From contig OW799234.1 of assembly GCA_941918925.1 (NCBI GenBank), positions 70,493,043 through 70,557,042 on the forward strand: a stretch of DNA of 64,000 nucleotides, given 5' to 3'. The position numbers were made by a program, and so were the translations under genes. Shown here piece by piece: positions 9,901 through 22,585 of the stretch. Numbering within the stretch: position 1 is the stretch's first letter; every line of letters starts with the position of its first letter. A model generated the notes under the pieces. It did not search any database, was not told where the DNA came from, and saw nothing but the letters and a program-made list of their open reading frames with translations. The DNA comes from Phyto melanocephala (taxonomy: Eukaryota; Arthropoda; Insecta; Diptera; Rhinophoridae).

Positions 9901-12839
9901 GCATTTTTCGCATGCGAAAAGTTTGTGGAAATTTTTTTAACCTGATAATGACAGGTAATAAATCAAAGCTCCTTAATACAGTTAACTACCCAAGATTTCA
10001 AAATTGTAGCCGGAATTGGAAATAATTAAGAAAAATATCGTATGACATTTAAAATAAAATCTAGATTACGCTAATTATTATCAGATTCAGCACTACTGAA
10101 TGTCTTACGTATTTCATACGATAATGCAGTTGGCCCAGCCTTTAAGATGCCTCTAAACACCGGTACAAAGACAAGCTATAAATAAGCGAAGCAATTTATG
10201 TTTCTAAAATCATGCAAGACTATAAAAAAAACAATTTCGTTAATTTTGTCGTTGATTGAAAAGTGGTCGGTAACACATTTTTTTGTATTTTCCTTTGCAT
10301 CTAAAATGGTAAAATAGCCAACTTTATTAGTGAATATATAGTCAATGGAATATGATACAATTTATGATCATCTGAGTATTTTGTCACCAGAGTGATCGTT
10401 GACGAAGATCTCCATTACATTGTAGTTAGCGAAAAAAAATTCTGAAAGATATTGTTATATACGTCTACGCCGATTGTGTTTACTGAGACAAAATATTATT
10501 ATATTTAATACTTTTATACATTCCATACATTAAAAGAAAAGCCATTTAATCAAATTTTTATTATCAACTTTCACTGGATATGCAATAATTGAAAGTATAA
10601 CATTCGTATGAGGGTACTCCCCGTGCTCCGATCCCAATTATTTCTGTTGGGAATAAGAAAATTATTATCAAAGTGACTCAAATAAATTGGCTCTAACTGT
10701 AATTATATTTGTATAACAGATAAAGGGATAAAAAGGAACGGTTATTTTTCACATTTTAAAAATAATATTCTTGAGGAAGTAACGGGAAATCTGCTAATAA
10801 TATATATCAGTGGACTTTCGACAAACAAATTTTTATCGAATTTGTAAATTTTTCAGAAGAAACAGAAAACAAACAATAAATAGAAAAATTTTTAATTTAA
10901 GCTGATTGTTTATATGATATTTCTTGTTCTTAAAGTAGTAGCAATATGGGAATAAGTTTAAATTAAATTAAGTTTCTAAAAAATATTTAAAATATTATTA
11001 AGTCACCGATAAGTGCAAACACCGATTAGTGGAAACAAAGAGCCATAAAACTTTTTATTTTATGATTAAGAAAGTTGAACATTTTCTTATCTCGATTTAT
11101 GTTGATTCTGAAAAAGTCCACGGTTATGAATGTAGCTTTTATATGCAATATTGTTTCACACTGAGTTTTATTAGATTTTAGTTTCATTAGTTTACTTTAT
11201 TATATTGATTTAATTTACATATTAAATCCTTTTTTTACATTTGGGTAATTTATTTTACAACTTAGCCAGTATTGAACTTATGAACACTTTGTAGCATACT
11301 TTCGGGATGTTTGTAAAATGTATATTTCTAGAATTTGGAACATTCTCGATTCGTTGTCATATTATAATTATAAGAAAACTACAGCAAGTAGTAGTTGGTG
11401 TAGATAATATATAACTAAGTGAATAAATATATAAATGATATAAAATAACAGTGTAATATTAAATAAAATATTGTTTATTTTTTGTGTTTTTACTCAAGAT
11501 TGACTTTTATAAGGTAAATTTCCAGAATGATGATTATCATTTGCAGTTAAAAGAATCACACAGAAAAAAACAAATTTAACCAACGTTTAAAAAACCAATT
11601 GTAGTTAGGGATCTATTGTACACAATTGCTGGTTAATATTTTTCATATGTGTTATATATTCGCAAGAAAGAATTTCAAGAAATTGCCTTCCCTGTTAATA
11701 TAAATTTAAAGTTAAATTAACTCTAGATTATGTATTACAAAAACCTTAAGAGAAAGTTAAAGATCGCATACAAAACTTTTCTACCATCTTATGTAGTTGG
11801 CTTTAATCTAATGTAATAATTTAAATTTTTTTTTTTGAATTTTTTAATTCCGAAAAAATCCTTAATTTGCTTAGGTTGTCATGCCTTCACTAAACACAAT
11901 TAAAATTTAGGAAAACAAAAAACACCAGTCAACTTCAAAGAAAATTTCAGTAAATTACTGTTCTTTTATTGTATACAACAACGAAAAAAAAAAAAATTCC
12001 AAATACTTCATCCTACTACCAAATAAAGATTAAGACAAGATAAAAGCCGAAAATAAACAACAGATACGAATTTGTTAACTTAGCAATAAGACTTACAGCA
12101 GCGCACTTTATATTTGAAGCATTAAAAGAAAAACCATTTTAAATATTTAAAATTTGTATTCAAAAAAACACTTTATATAAGTATATAGATAAACGTGTTT
12201 GTAAAGCTGTGTGTAAATTTTGTTGAAGAGAAAAAGTTACGGGAAATTCCACATAAGTTCCTGTTGATTTGCTTTTCCTCTAGCACTTTTACTTCCTTCA
12301 TATCTTTCATTATCATGTTACTTTTAACATATTTATGTGTAAGTGTCTACCTCGCTGTAATTTACTTTTAATTACTCGTATTATTTTAAGTGCTTCAAAT
12401 ATTTTTATGACGATGGCGATGATATCTTGTTGTGCATTTGCACAGATTTTTCATTTTTATATGCATATACTTTTATAAATTTATACAGTGATGGAAAAAA
12501 GGAAATAAATTATTTCAAATGCATATACTTATGTATGTATGTAAAATAGAAATTATCTAGCTAACAGTCTCCTTCAACTTAAGACAAAAGAATATCATTT
12601 GATCCTCACTAAGATTTGGTGGGCTTAGCGAGGCCAAAAATTAATTACGACTTCATATACTTAAAAGTATAAAAATATTTTCTCAAAATTTTTTTTTGTC
12701 TATAACGTTGCCGAATAGTGACCGATTAGTGACTGATTTGTATACATTTTTTTAAGATTATCTTATCTATAAGTAAATAGTAGCAAACGTGTCCATAAAT
12801 AATTCTAATGTTTTAAAATGTTAATTTTTATAATTAAAA
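9901..12839. other. No recognised feature
   Basis: Almost 3 kb of A+T-rich DNA without a coding motif. A 16-bp perfect palindrome TTTTCGCATGCGAAAA lies at about 9906-9921. Several poly-A and poly-T runs (for example around 11825 and 11980) are present. I see no gene, tRNA or classified repeat. Confidence 0.5.
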
Positions 12840-13155
12840 TATGGGAAAAAGTAGAGGTTGTCGTGTTAATTTGCTTATATCTCACAAGATTATGAGGCAA
12901 TTGTGCTGAATTTCAATAACGATTTATTTTCGGAAAATTTCAAAAAATAACATTACATACAGATATGTATGCAAGTTGTGTGGGTTTCTAAAAGTTAATT
13001 TAAACCAACACACGGACAGATTGAAATCGTTTAATCGACTCTTATTAGTTTTTAGCTTTTAGAAAATATTTATAATTTATAAAGTCGAAAATTAATATTG
13101 TAGAAATTACAAAGGAAATGGCCTTGCACCACAGGTGTAGGGTATAAAAATCTAT
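12840..13155 (+). repeat. Degenerate mini-me/DINE-like fragment
   Basis: Shows the same ordered landmarks as 4800-5170: TTGCTTATATCTCACAAGAT, GCAATTGTGCTGAATTTC, AACCAACACACGGACAGATT (residue of the (GTCY)n tract), GACTCTTATTAG, TAGAAAATATTTATAATTTA, a GAAATGGCCTTGCACCAC stretch and GGGTATAAAA as the terminal hairpin remnant. Truncated at its other end. Confidence 0.6.
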
Positions 13156-13241
13156 GGCATCAAATAGAAGAAAATAACACAATGTTCCTTTTATAAAAAA
13201 AAACAAAGAAACAACTAAAGGGTGTTTAAATTAAAAGGGTC

Positions 13242-14220
13242 CAAGGCATATCCATAAGGTATTTGCATCGCGGCAACAAACACAACAATTAAAAATCACA
13301 TGTATTTTGTTTTTGTATATATGCCGGCATATCTCACACAATTTTTTTATTTTCTTCTTTAATTTGAATAATTTTTAAAAAAACTTTAAAGCGAAAACTT
13401 TTTATTAATGGTTTTGTATTTTTTAAAACGTTTTTAACCAACTGAAATTGCGAATTATTTATTGTATAACAAAGTTGAAAAAATTAGGTTTGACAAATGC
13501 AGGCAGACTTTTAACCTTCCTATACCCGCGCGTTGGTCTGTGAGACCGACAAAACGCTTTTACGTAAATACTTTTTGAAGACTAATATGTTAACGACTGA
13601 AAATCAATAAAATTACTGAATATTAATTTAATGAATGGCTTTATTTTTTTTTTATTATATCATCGAGTTTAAATAAAAATCGTTTTTTTAAAGCTTTGTT
13701 TTAAAAAACTAGTATTTATCTAGTTCAAACTTTCGGTCTGTGAGACCGTGCGCGGGTATATGTGTTACAAAAATTGGCACGGGTACAGAAAGGTTAAAAA
13801 AAGTTGTTAACGCTTAAAGCGAATTCATACAGGTGAAATTATCAGCACATGATGATGGGGAAACACAACGTCTTAATTTGTTGAATTCTTCTTGATTCCA
13901 TATATTAATGCAGGAATGGAGAATTAGATTTTGGATTCCGAATCGGACAAATTTATGTATATTTGTTGTTCTTGCACCATTTATAATATGTTTCACAAAC
14001 ACATATCCTTTTTTTTTAATAAAATTTTATTGAATTAAACATATAAAAACAATTATTCCATCCCTGTTATACGAATTGGCTTTGACAGAAAAAATCCCCT
14101 AAAAAGTTGCTTTGTTGTATCAAAACGCCGTTGCATATATCTGTATGAATATGCCTGTGTAACGCTTATAAAATGTATATATCAGCTGTTTGGATACGAG
14201 TACCCTATGAATATGCCTTG
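13242..14220. mobile_element. hAT-like non-autonomous element nested in mariner
   Basis: Terminal inverted repeats are CAAGGCATATCCATAAGGTA and CAAGGCATATTCATAGGGTA (inward reading), 18 of 20 identical. The first five bases fit the hAT consensus YARNG. Flanks AAAGGGTC and TAAGGGTC agree in 7 of 8 positions, consistent with an 8-bp target duplication inside a mariner TIR. There is no transposase. It carries a nested piggyBac-type MITE at 13515-13793. The hAT assignment is from termini and duplication length only. Confidence 0.6.
13515..13793. mobile_element. piggyBac-type MITE with TTAA duplication
   Basis: A 279-bp element flanked by TTAA at 13511-13514 and 13794-13797. The ends are CCTTCCTATACCCGCGCG and, inward from the right, CCTTTCTGTACCCGTGCC. 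Near both ends sits the palindrome GGTCTGTGAGACC. There is no coding sequence. The TTAA duplication and CC start place it with piggyBac-related elements. Confidence 0.75.
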
Positions 14221-14494
14221 TAAGGGTCGATGATGATTTTGAATAAAGCACAAATTAGTTAGGAAATTATTATTATTTATTTTTATAATGATAATATTTG
14301 TATGGTTCAGTTATGTATGAAACAATGTATCGGCCAAAAGGCAGCCGCGACTTCGGCGGCAAACCTCCATCCGATGGTCCATATTTTCAATTGATGGACA
14401 TGATGATGAGTAAAGCTCGGCTGCTATTTTGTCACACTATCGCCATATATTCCGTTCAACAAACTAAGATGGCATTCACAGTTGCTTTTACATT

Positions 14495-14789
14495 TCATAC
14501 AAACCTGTTTTGCTGAATTTTAAATATTGTTAGCAATTCTCCTGATTGTGGACGAATTTGAACGAATCTGTTGACCAAAAGAATCACGAAGTGCACAAAA
14601 TGCATTTTGATTTGAACGCCCATTTTCATAATAAGCCTGAATAATATTAACGTGTTGCTCGATGGTGTGTATTTCAATGGTTAAAATTGAGTTAGTCTGA
14701 AATTGAGAAATGTCAAATGAAAAAAACTTGTCGTTTAGGTGTGGTTCACATTCAATATCGGCTCTTAAAATTCGATCCTTCATCATCAA
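14495..14789 (-). pseudogene. Mariner transposase N-terminal DNA-binding remnant
   Basis: The minus-strand frame contains IEQHVNIIQAYYENGRSNQN followed by AFCALRDSFGQQ and STIRRI, matching the first helix-turn-helix of Tc1/mariner transposases. The frame then breaks into the deleted core. Sequences with the same motif recur inside family 1 DINE elements, for example at 43586-43789. Non-functional. Confidence 0.65.
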
Positions 14790-15205
14790 GTTATTGTCTT
14801 ATTTTTTTTTAGCTTTAGATCAGTTGTTTAATGATTTTTTTTTTATTTCATTCCAATATTTCGCTGCCACATTTAAATAATTTACAATAATTTTTGTATT
14901 TTTCACTTTTTAAATAATGAAAACTATCACAGAAGAAGCTACCTAATGTGGTATCGAAATGTTGGATTGAATTGAAATAAAAAAAGTCGTAAAAAAACTG
15001 ATCTCAAGCTTAAAAAAATAAGACAACCTATTGATAAAAAAACAACGAAAATAAAATACAATACTAAAACAAAAAATAGATTAAAAATAATTTTTTGGAA
15101 ATTTTTGTGTAATTAGTTAAGCTTTTAAAACTGAGAAAATTTTATACGAACATTAAAATTTTTTGAAATAGAAAATGTATCTTGATATGAAAAATTTGTA
15201 ATAAT

Positions 15206-15456
15206 ATCTGTAGCTTGGAGCTAAAAGGTCCAATGTCAAAATATTCACTTTTGAGAAAATTGGAATTGAACTATAACATTTTTAGGTGCTTTCGTAGTGA
15301 CATTGGCCAGCATTTTATTTATGAAGCTGTTCTTGGTTAAGTATGACTTTAGCTGTTTTACCATAATGAAATAGAGCAAGAAAACAAATCTAATGCAATG
15401 ATTACCTCAAAAGAGCAACAAAGTGACATTGGCCATCTTAGCTCCAAGCAACAGAT
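15206..15456. mobile_element. Foldback MITE-like repeat
   Basis: The left arm ATCTGTAGCTTGGAGCTAA at 15206 pairs with the right arm, whose reverse complement is ATCTGTTGCTTGGAGCTAA, and the similarity continues through (T)CCAATGTCA. Total length is about 250 bp. There is no coding content, and I could not define a target duplication. Confidence 0.55.
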
Positions 15457-15769
15457 TTATATTTCGAACTCATTTCAAATAGTATGATTATAAGAGTAAA
15501 AGTTTTCATAAATTAAGTATTTACACAATATTTTCTTTATACTATGTTCACACACGCGCCTTAATTGTCAATTTATAATATTCTGGCAATTAAGGGCCTT
15601 TATTGAGCTCAATTTACCATAGTAAAAAACTTATAAATTGAGCAATACGTACTTTATTGTTTCACTTATTGTCCAAAACTCGAAATACATTTCTTGAAAA
15701 GTATGTTCAGTGATAAGAAAACTCTTTAGATGTCATTTCTAATGTCAAACAAATAAATATACAAAAACA

Positions 15770-18769
15770 ACAAGTAAGAGCACTATATTCGGCTGTGCCG
15801 AATCTTTTATACCCACCACCAATTTTGTGTACATTTAAAGCACAATATTTATTATTTTTTTAATCGCTATAGAATAATCTCTTTATAATAAAATATGTAT
15901 CACTTTCTTTGTAGAGGGTGGTTAAATTTTAAGGTCCCATGTTTAAGGTGAACCACATCTAAACTTCAACTTTTTTCTTGTATTTCATTTGACATTTCTC
16001 AATCTCAGACTAACTCAATTTGAACCGTGGAAAGATACGCAATCGAGCAACGCTTTTAAATATTAAAGATTTTTATAAAAATGGGCGTTCAAATCAAAAT
16101 GCATTTTGTGCACTTCGTGATTCTTTTGGTCAACATAATCGTTCGAATTCGTCCACAATCGTGAGAATTGTAAAAAATATTTAAATGTCTGCAAAGCAGG
16201 TCTGTATGAAATGTGAAAACATCTCTGAATACCATCTTAGTTCGTTGAATGGGAAACATTGCTGTTTTTCACGATAACGTGGCAAAAGAGCAAGCAACCT
16301 CGACTCATCATCGTGCCCAACAATCGAGCATCAACAGTGTCATTGAAAATATGGACTATCGGATCGAGGTGTGCCGCCTAGGTTGGGAGGCCATTTGGCC
16401 GATATTTTGTTCCATACATAATTGAAGCATACAAATATTATCATTATAAAAATAAATGATAATAATTTCATAATAATTTTATTCAAAATCAACATAGTCC
16501 CTTAAAATAAAACCACCCATTATAACTTCGGTATGCTAGTAAAATGTTTTCGAAAATTTAGTCTTTCAATGAAAGTGGCCGTTAAAATACGCGTGTCAAT
16601 AAAGTTTCTGCTAATAAACATAACTTAGATATTTCAATATAGTCCTTTAGTATTCCAAAATCTTTATTCACAGAGAATTTACATGAATTTAAGAGGAAGA
16701 AAGTGAATTTAAGGTTAAATTTTAAGGGCCACAGGGTGATTTAAAATATACATTCTCTGCATTTTTCTAAAACGGGAAATTTATTAGTAAGATTTTGTTT
16801 TTTAAACTTCTATAACATTTTGCTTTTAAGAGATTTTCAAACGAAATAAGTTTTGTATAATTTTAAAATTTGTTAGCCATTAGTACATGAAAATAAATTG
16901 TTTATAATGTTTAGAGATAATTTTTTTTACTTAGGTCAAAATTTTCCTAAATTCCCATTTTTAATAGAGCATAATTTCAGGAGAACATTAGCATAAGTTG
17001 TTAGCATGCCATCTAGTAGTTGCTAGTAGAGTCATCTATTTTATCATCTTTATCTTATATTTAGCTACAGTACAATAAATGGTGCAGTGTAAGATGAATA
17101 AATGCTAATATATATGACTAATATATTTTTATAAAAATTTAAGGAAAAAAGTGTGCGTGGCACATCTATTTTCCGTTATAACGAAGACTTTGACCAAAAA
17201 ACCATGTTTGCAATATTTCCGAATCGTACATACAGTTTTGTCAGTTTTATTACGTTTTAAATTTGAAATATACACTGTGCGGTATTAATTTTTATACATT
17301 TTTATCTCTAACTCTTTTCCTAGTTCATAGATTAAAGCGATTTTCAGGGATAAATATTCTTTTGACTCGATAAATATATATTCGAAGTTTCATGACTACG
17401 TTTATGCGTCTGGACACAATTCAAAAGTGAAAGTGGGCGTTATAGTAGGCGTGTCAAAGTTGTTTTTGCTAATGAGTACAACTTAGGTGTTTCAATATAG
17501 TCCTTTATTATTCCAAAATATTTATTAATAGAGAAATTATATGAATTTTAGGTAAAACGTTATATGGGAGGTGGGCGTAAAAGTGGGCGTGGCACCTTAA
17601 TTTTTTTGGCATAGTAATGAAATTGCCAAGGGGGATAGCCGTAGCAAAATTTATCAACGTACCTCTAATTTTAGCGGTTTTATGAGCTTTTAAATTTCAT
17701 TAACGGTAGATAACTTGAAAAGTGGGCGTTATAGTAGGCGTGTCAAAGTTATTTTTGCGAATGAGTACAACTGAGGTTTTTCAAGATAGGCGTTAATTAT
17801 TCCAAAATCTTTATTAATAGAGAAATTATATGAATTTTAGTTAAAACGTTATATGGGAGGTGGGCGTAAAAGTGGGCGTGGCACCTTAATTTTTTGGCAT
17901 AGTAATGATAGACGTAGCAAAATTTATCATCATACCTCTAATTTTAGCGGTTTTATGAGCTTTTAAATTTCATTAACGGTAGATAACGTGAAAAGTGGGC
18001 GTTATAGTAGGCGTGTCAAAGTTATTTTCGCGAATGAGTACAACTGAGGTGTTTCAATATAGCTCTTTGTTATTCCAAAATCTTTATTAATAGAGAAATT
18101 ATATGAATTTTAGTTAAAACGTTATATAGGAGGTGGGCGTAAAAGTAGGCGTGGCACGTTGATTTGCCGTCACAAGAAAACGTGTTACCAAAAAGCAAAG
18201 TGTGCAAAATTTCAGAGTCGTACATCCAATTTTGTTGCTTTTATGACGTTTTTGTTTTTAAATATACCGAAAAATACACTGTGCGGTATAAATTTTCGTA
18301 CATTTTGATCGATAACTCCTCTCCTAATGCATAGATTTAGACAATTTTCGGGGAAAAATATTGTCTTTACTCAGGAAATATATATTTGAAGTTTCATGAG
18401 TCTACGTTAAGGCGTTTGGACACAATTTCATTTTATTCGATGTTCGAAGGACACGGTTTTTTCGACCTACTCTTGCTTTTCGAGCTATAACTCTTTTCCT
18501 AATATTTCGCTTTAGCCCATTTTCAATACCAAACAAACCTTGTCTATAGGAAAGATTCTTGCAAAATTTGAGCCCCCTAGCTTTTTCGGTGTGACCTCTA
18601 TCGTGCTTTCAACAGACGGACAGATGGACGGACATAGCTAGATCGTCATCAAATCAAACCCTGCTTCAGAATATATATACTTTATGGGGTCTAAAATGGA
18701 TATTTCGATGTGTTACAAACGGAATGACAAAATGAATATACCCCCACCATTTTTTTGGTGGCGGGTATA
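15770..18769 (-). mobile_element. DINE-1/mini-me-like element, family 1, copy 2
   Basis: Complete in reverse orientation: 3' end ACAAGTAAGAGCAC with the hairpin ATTCGGCTGTGCCGAAT at the left, and 5' end GGTGGCGGGTATA at the right. It contains the embedded deleted mariner (about 15914-16530), the 300-bp segment S at 16727-16992, tandem ~288-bp units (about 17410-18160) and a short (GTCY)n relic near 18615-18640. Around 16990-17110 it carries a variant junction also seen in the copy at 21.7 kb (ATAAATGCTAATA next to TTTTTATAAAAATTT), which marks a subfamily. Non-coding. Confidence 0.85.
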
Positions 18770-20329
18770 AAAAGTAAGAAAATGCAAAATTATTGATGGA
18801 AATTTTAATAAAATGTTTAAATAAATTCAAACACATATACATATGTATACTTATATATAATTGTAAATACATTTTATAAACAGAAAAAAAGTAAAGAGTA
18901 AGAGCCTGGCCTGGACTGAGGCCAGTGAAGGCTTTATTTGATTTGGTATAAAAACAACGTAATTTTACAGCTATCAAATGCTAATGGAGTAAGATAAATT
19001 GAGTAAGTGTGAACACTTATTTTAATTGGTCAATCAACACTAAATTAAAACAAATACAAATATCTGTGTGAACAGGGTATTAGATATATTATCTAGTATT
19101 TACTATTTTATTCTAGTACTAGTATTTTTTAAGGTCTTCAAATTTGGCAGGTTCTCTTCTCTTTTGATACCCTACATTTATATTTAGTAAGAAACAATAT
19201 TATGCGTTTATGGTGATTTGTGTCCCAACTCCTCCTTAAAATTTATATATATACAGAACCTATAATTAAAATCAGTTGTAGTGTTTAGAAGATGAAAAAT
19301 TAAAAAAAAAATTAACAAGTTAAAAACATGCATACATTTGTTATAATTATTGGGTTCAAATGGTTTAATGTGACTGTGAAGTAACCCTTCTTATCTTCAT
19401 TGTAATCAGTTCACGATTGAATAATTTAGATCTATAAAACTGTTTAGACTAAATTTAACCTTTACAACAATAACTGTCTCATAAATATTCATATTAAAAT
19501 GATGTTAAACAGAAATAAGTTGATTATTAGCAGACACATGATTCGCAAATTGAAATTATTATTGGCCCTAGTTTTATACGCGCAGATAAGTATGCATGTC
19601 CAAGATACTTTTTTACAAAAATGTATTTTTTTACACAAGATTTTATTAGTAAGTTTCTCAAAATGAGGCTGCAGACCACTTCCCAAACAATATCTTGTCA
19701 ATGTTACTGCCTCGTTTCGATTCAAAAGATTAACGATAAAAAACGTTATTAAAATATTGAAATCAATAAATGACACAATTAACCGAACAAGATTTTTTAA
19801 TTTGTTCTAGCCTACAGTCTTACTTCTAAAAGTGAATTAAACGCTCACAAGACTATTAAAATATTGGGGTGTAGGTTATAATAATGTCGAACTTGACTAA
19901 CTAAAATGTTTTTTATTTTCTTTATATGGCATTATGTACTTTTTTTTTATAGACTGCCTCTAGGTCATTTGTATATATCAGTGATGCCAGATAAAATCTT
20001 AATAAGTTGCTTAAAAGAAATTACTTTTATTCCTTATCTTAATTTCCCTTTGCTATATGTTATTGTTTTGATGTAAAAACAAACAGCAGTTTTATAAATA
20101 TTTTATAAGAATAGTACATTCAAAATTTGATTCATCTATGACGAACGTACGGTCGGCAATGCGAATGCAAATATCAAAATCAGTCACTTGTTCTTTTGAT
20201 TTTGAGTGGTCAAACTATTTGGAAAAATCAGTTAAAAAAACATTGTAACATTCCTTATTAATAAAAATTTAATTCTATTAATATAGGTTCCACCAAATAA
20301 CTTTTTTCTTTTTTTTGAAAATGCTATAA
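18770..20329. other. No recognised feature
   Basis: A+T-rich sequence with no recognised gene or repeat. Open frames at 18666-18977 and 19489-19776 (minus) are compositional; the first overlaps the DINE element end. Confidence 0.5.
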
Positions 20330-20830
20330 AAAACAGTGTAGTTTCGGCTGTGTGGCACGTAGCACCGTCCTGTTGAAACCAAATGTTGCCAATATTCTCC
20401 TCTCGTTCAACATGGCCCGATAACGATCGCTATTGACTACGGTTACTCCTTGCTCATTTGCGAATAAAAAAGGCCCAATTATGCCTCTGGATCAAAATCA
20501 GCATCAAACAGTGTCTCGTTTTGGGTGTATCGGCTTTTCAATATATGCGTGCGGGTTTTCTGTGCCCCAAATGCGACAATTTTGCTTGTTTACATACCCG
20601 CCAAGATCAAAATGAGCTTCATCTGAAAGGATGATTTTTTTTTTGGCAAAATCGGCCAAAGAAATGTCGCAATATTTCCCAGCGTTGTTCAAGCGTATAC
20701 ACAACCATATTCTTTCAGCGGAAGGATAAAACTAATTATCTGTCAAATCAGACATGAGCTAAGTGTTAACATTCACGACATAAGCATTCGTTGAAAAAAA
20801 TGTAAGATGGCGGACCCTTTATTTATATAT
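20330..20830 (-). pseudogene. Mariner transposase remnant, internally deleted
   Basis: Reading the minus strand from about 20720, MVVYTLEQRWEILRHFF (start of the N-terminal domain) joins directly to a catalytic-core segment with IILSDEAHFDLGGYVNKQNC, which holds the first catalytic Asp, then IWGTENPHAYIEKPIHPKR. After stops comes GIIGPFLFANEQGVTVV and NSDRYRAMLNE, and after a frame change IWFQQDGATCHTAETTL with the second Asp. The third Asp region is missing. The DNA-binding region between about residues 17 and 150 is deleted. Several stops show it is dead. Confidence 0.75.
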
Positions 20831-21068
20831 TAAAATTAATGATATTGTTCACTCTTCTTTAAGGCCGCTTCACACTATTCTACAAGTCTTAAGATTTTCA
20901 TTGGATTTTGTCAGAGCAAAATAAAATGATTTTTGGTCTGATTGTCAAAAAATCAAATAGAAAACTTTGTCATTACATTTTGTATCTACACTATCACTCT
21001 TGAAATAAAATATAAAGCTGAGTAGTATATAAACAGCTGTTTGAATACATAAAATTTTCTTAGCTTGT

Positions 21069-22440
21069 TATACCCACCACCAAAAAAATGGTGGGGGTAT
21101 ATTCATTTTGTCATTCCGTTTGTAACACATCGAAATATCCATTTTAGACCCCATAAAGTATATATATTCTGAATCAGGGTTTGATTTGATGACGATCTAG
21201 CTATGTCCGTCCGTCTGTCCGTCTGTCCGTCTGTTGAAAGCACGATAGAGGTCGCACCGAAAAAGCTAGGGGGCTCAAATTTTGCCAGAATCTTTCTTAT
21301 AGACAAGGTTTGTTTGGTATTGAAAATGGGCTAAATCGGAATATTAGGAAGAGAGTTATAGCTCGTAAAGCAAGAATAGGTCGAAAAAACCGTGTCCTGC
21401 TAACATCGAATAAAATGGAATTGTGTCCAAACGGATGAACGTAGAGTCATGAAACTTCGAATATATATCTCTCGAGTCAAAAGAATATTTCTCCCCAAAA
21501 ATTGCTTAAAGCTATGCATTAGAGAAGGAGTTATAGGTCAAAACGTACGAAAATTTATACCGCTCAGTGTATATTTGAAATTTAAAACGTAATAAAACAG
21601 ACAAAACTATATGTACGCTTCTGAAATTTTGCAAACATGGCTTTTTGGTCAAAGTCTTCGTTATAACGGAAAATAAATGTGTCACGCCCACTTTTTTTTT
21701 GAAATTTTTATAAAAATATATTAGTCATATTCATTAGCATTTATTCATTGCAGATGGCAACATCTGTTGAAGGCGCCACTACATTTTGCAAACACTGAGG
21801 ATGATGTCTTTGCTAAACATCACGTAGAACACTAGATGACTCTAGTAACATTTTTTTGCACAAACTACAAAGGAATTTTATAGGGGTTTGTGAAAACGAA
21901 AATGACCGAAGTTTGTTGACAAAAATTAACTAGAGTAATGATTTGTGCCCAACTTTACATATAGTTGTACACACAGTCTTATGAGGTTTAAGATTTAAAA
22001 ATATTAAAAAAATGTGCATCAGTAGATTTAAAATAAGTATTTGAATATTTAAAATACATATTTTAACAAATTTTTTTTTTATCTATCTATTCTTTTGTAA
22101 AGGGTGGTTAAATTGTAAGGGCCACAGGGTGATTCAAAATAGACATGCTCAGCATTTTGCTAAAACGGGAAAGTTATTAGTAAGATTTTGATTTTTAAAG
22201 TTCTATAAAATTTTACTTTTAAAAGATTTTCAAACGAAATAAGTTTTGTATAATTTTAAAATTTGTTAGCCATTAGTACATGAAAATAAATTGTTTATAA
22301 TGTTTAGAAATAATTTTTTTTTATCTTTAGGTCTAAATTTTCCTAAATTCCTTTTTTTAATACACCATAACTTCTAGAAAACATAAGATAACAAAAAGAA
22401 ATTAGCACCATTTAGTAGATAAAACTCTCCTCTATACCCC
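21069..22440 (+). mobile_element. Family 1 DINE-like element, 3'-truncated copy
   Basis: Starts TATACCCACCACC with the terminal hairpin, then the (TA)n and a short (GTCY)n tract (21207-21232) and the conserved head to about 21700. There it switches to the variant junction shared with the copy at 15770-18769. It ends with the 300-bp segment S (22125-22430), preceded by a mariner-TIR-like AAGGGTGGTTAAATTGTAAG. The tandem ~288-bp units and the 3' hairpin are missing. A second complete element begins 140 bp downstream. Confidence 0.7.
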
Positions 22441-22585
22441 TATACACCATTGTATACCCGGGACGATCCGACCTTGATCAGCAGATCCATTTTTGTGACA
22501 CAAGGTGAAATATTTTTTGCAAAATTTTAGTAAAAGAGCTAAACAAATTTTTTTGTAATGTGTTCTTTTGAAGTATTTGAGTATT

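Larger units (their letters stand above)
13218..14780. mobile_element. Internally deleted mariner, interrupted by a hAT-like insertion
   Basis: The left end AAGGGTGTTTAAATTAAAAG follows a TA at 13216-13217, and the right end is the inverted GGCTCTTAAAATTCGATCCT. These are the TIRs of the same mariner family as 61987-63107. The element is split at 13241/14221. Its minus-strand interior keeps the transposase C-terminal end (near 14320-14345) and N-terminal region (14520-14700) but has lost the catalytic core. Without the insertion it is about 580 bp. This copy stands outside any DINE element and may resemble the form captured by family 1 elements. Confidence 0.75.

Noticed and set aside
9906..9921. 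Perfect palindrome TTTTCGCATGCGAAAA as a regulatory site
   Set aside because: Single occurrence with no neighbouring gene or element boundary; could be chance.
13537..13549. GGTCTGTGAGACC palindrome as a protein-binding operator
   Set aside because: It occurs near both ends of the TTAA-bounded MITE in mirror position, so it is explained as a subterminal repeat.
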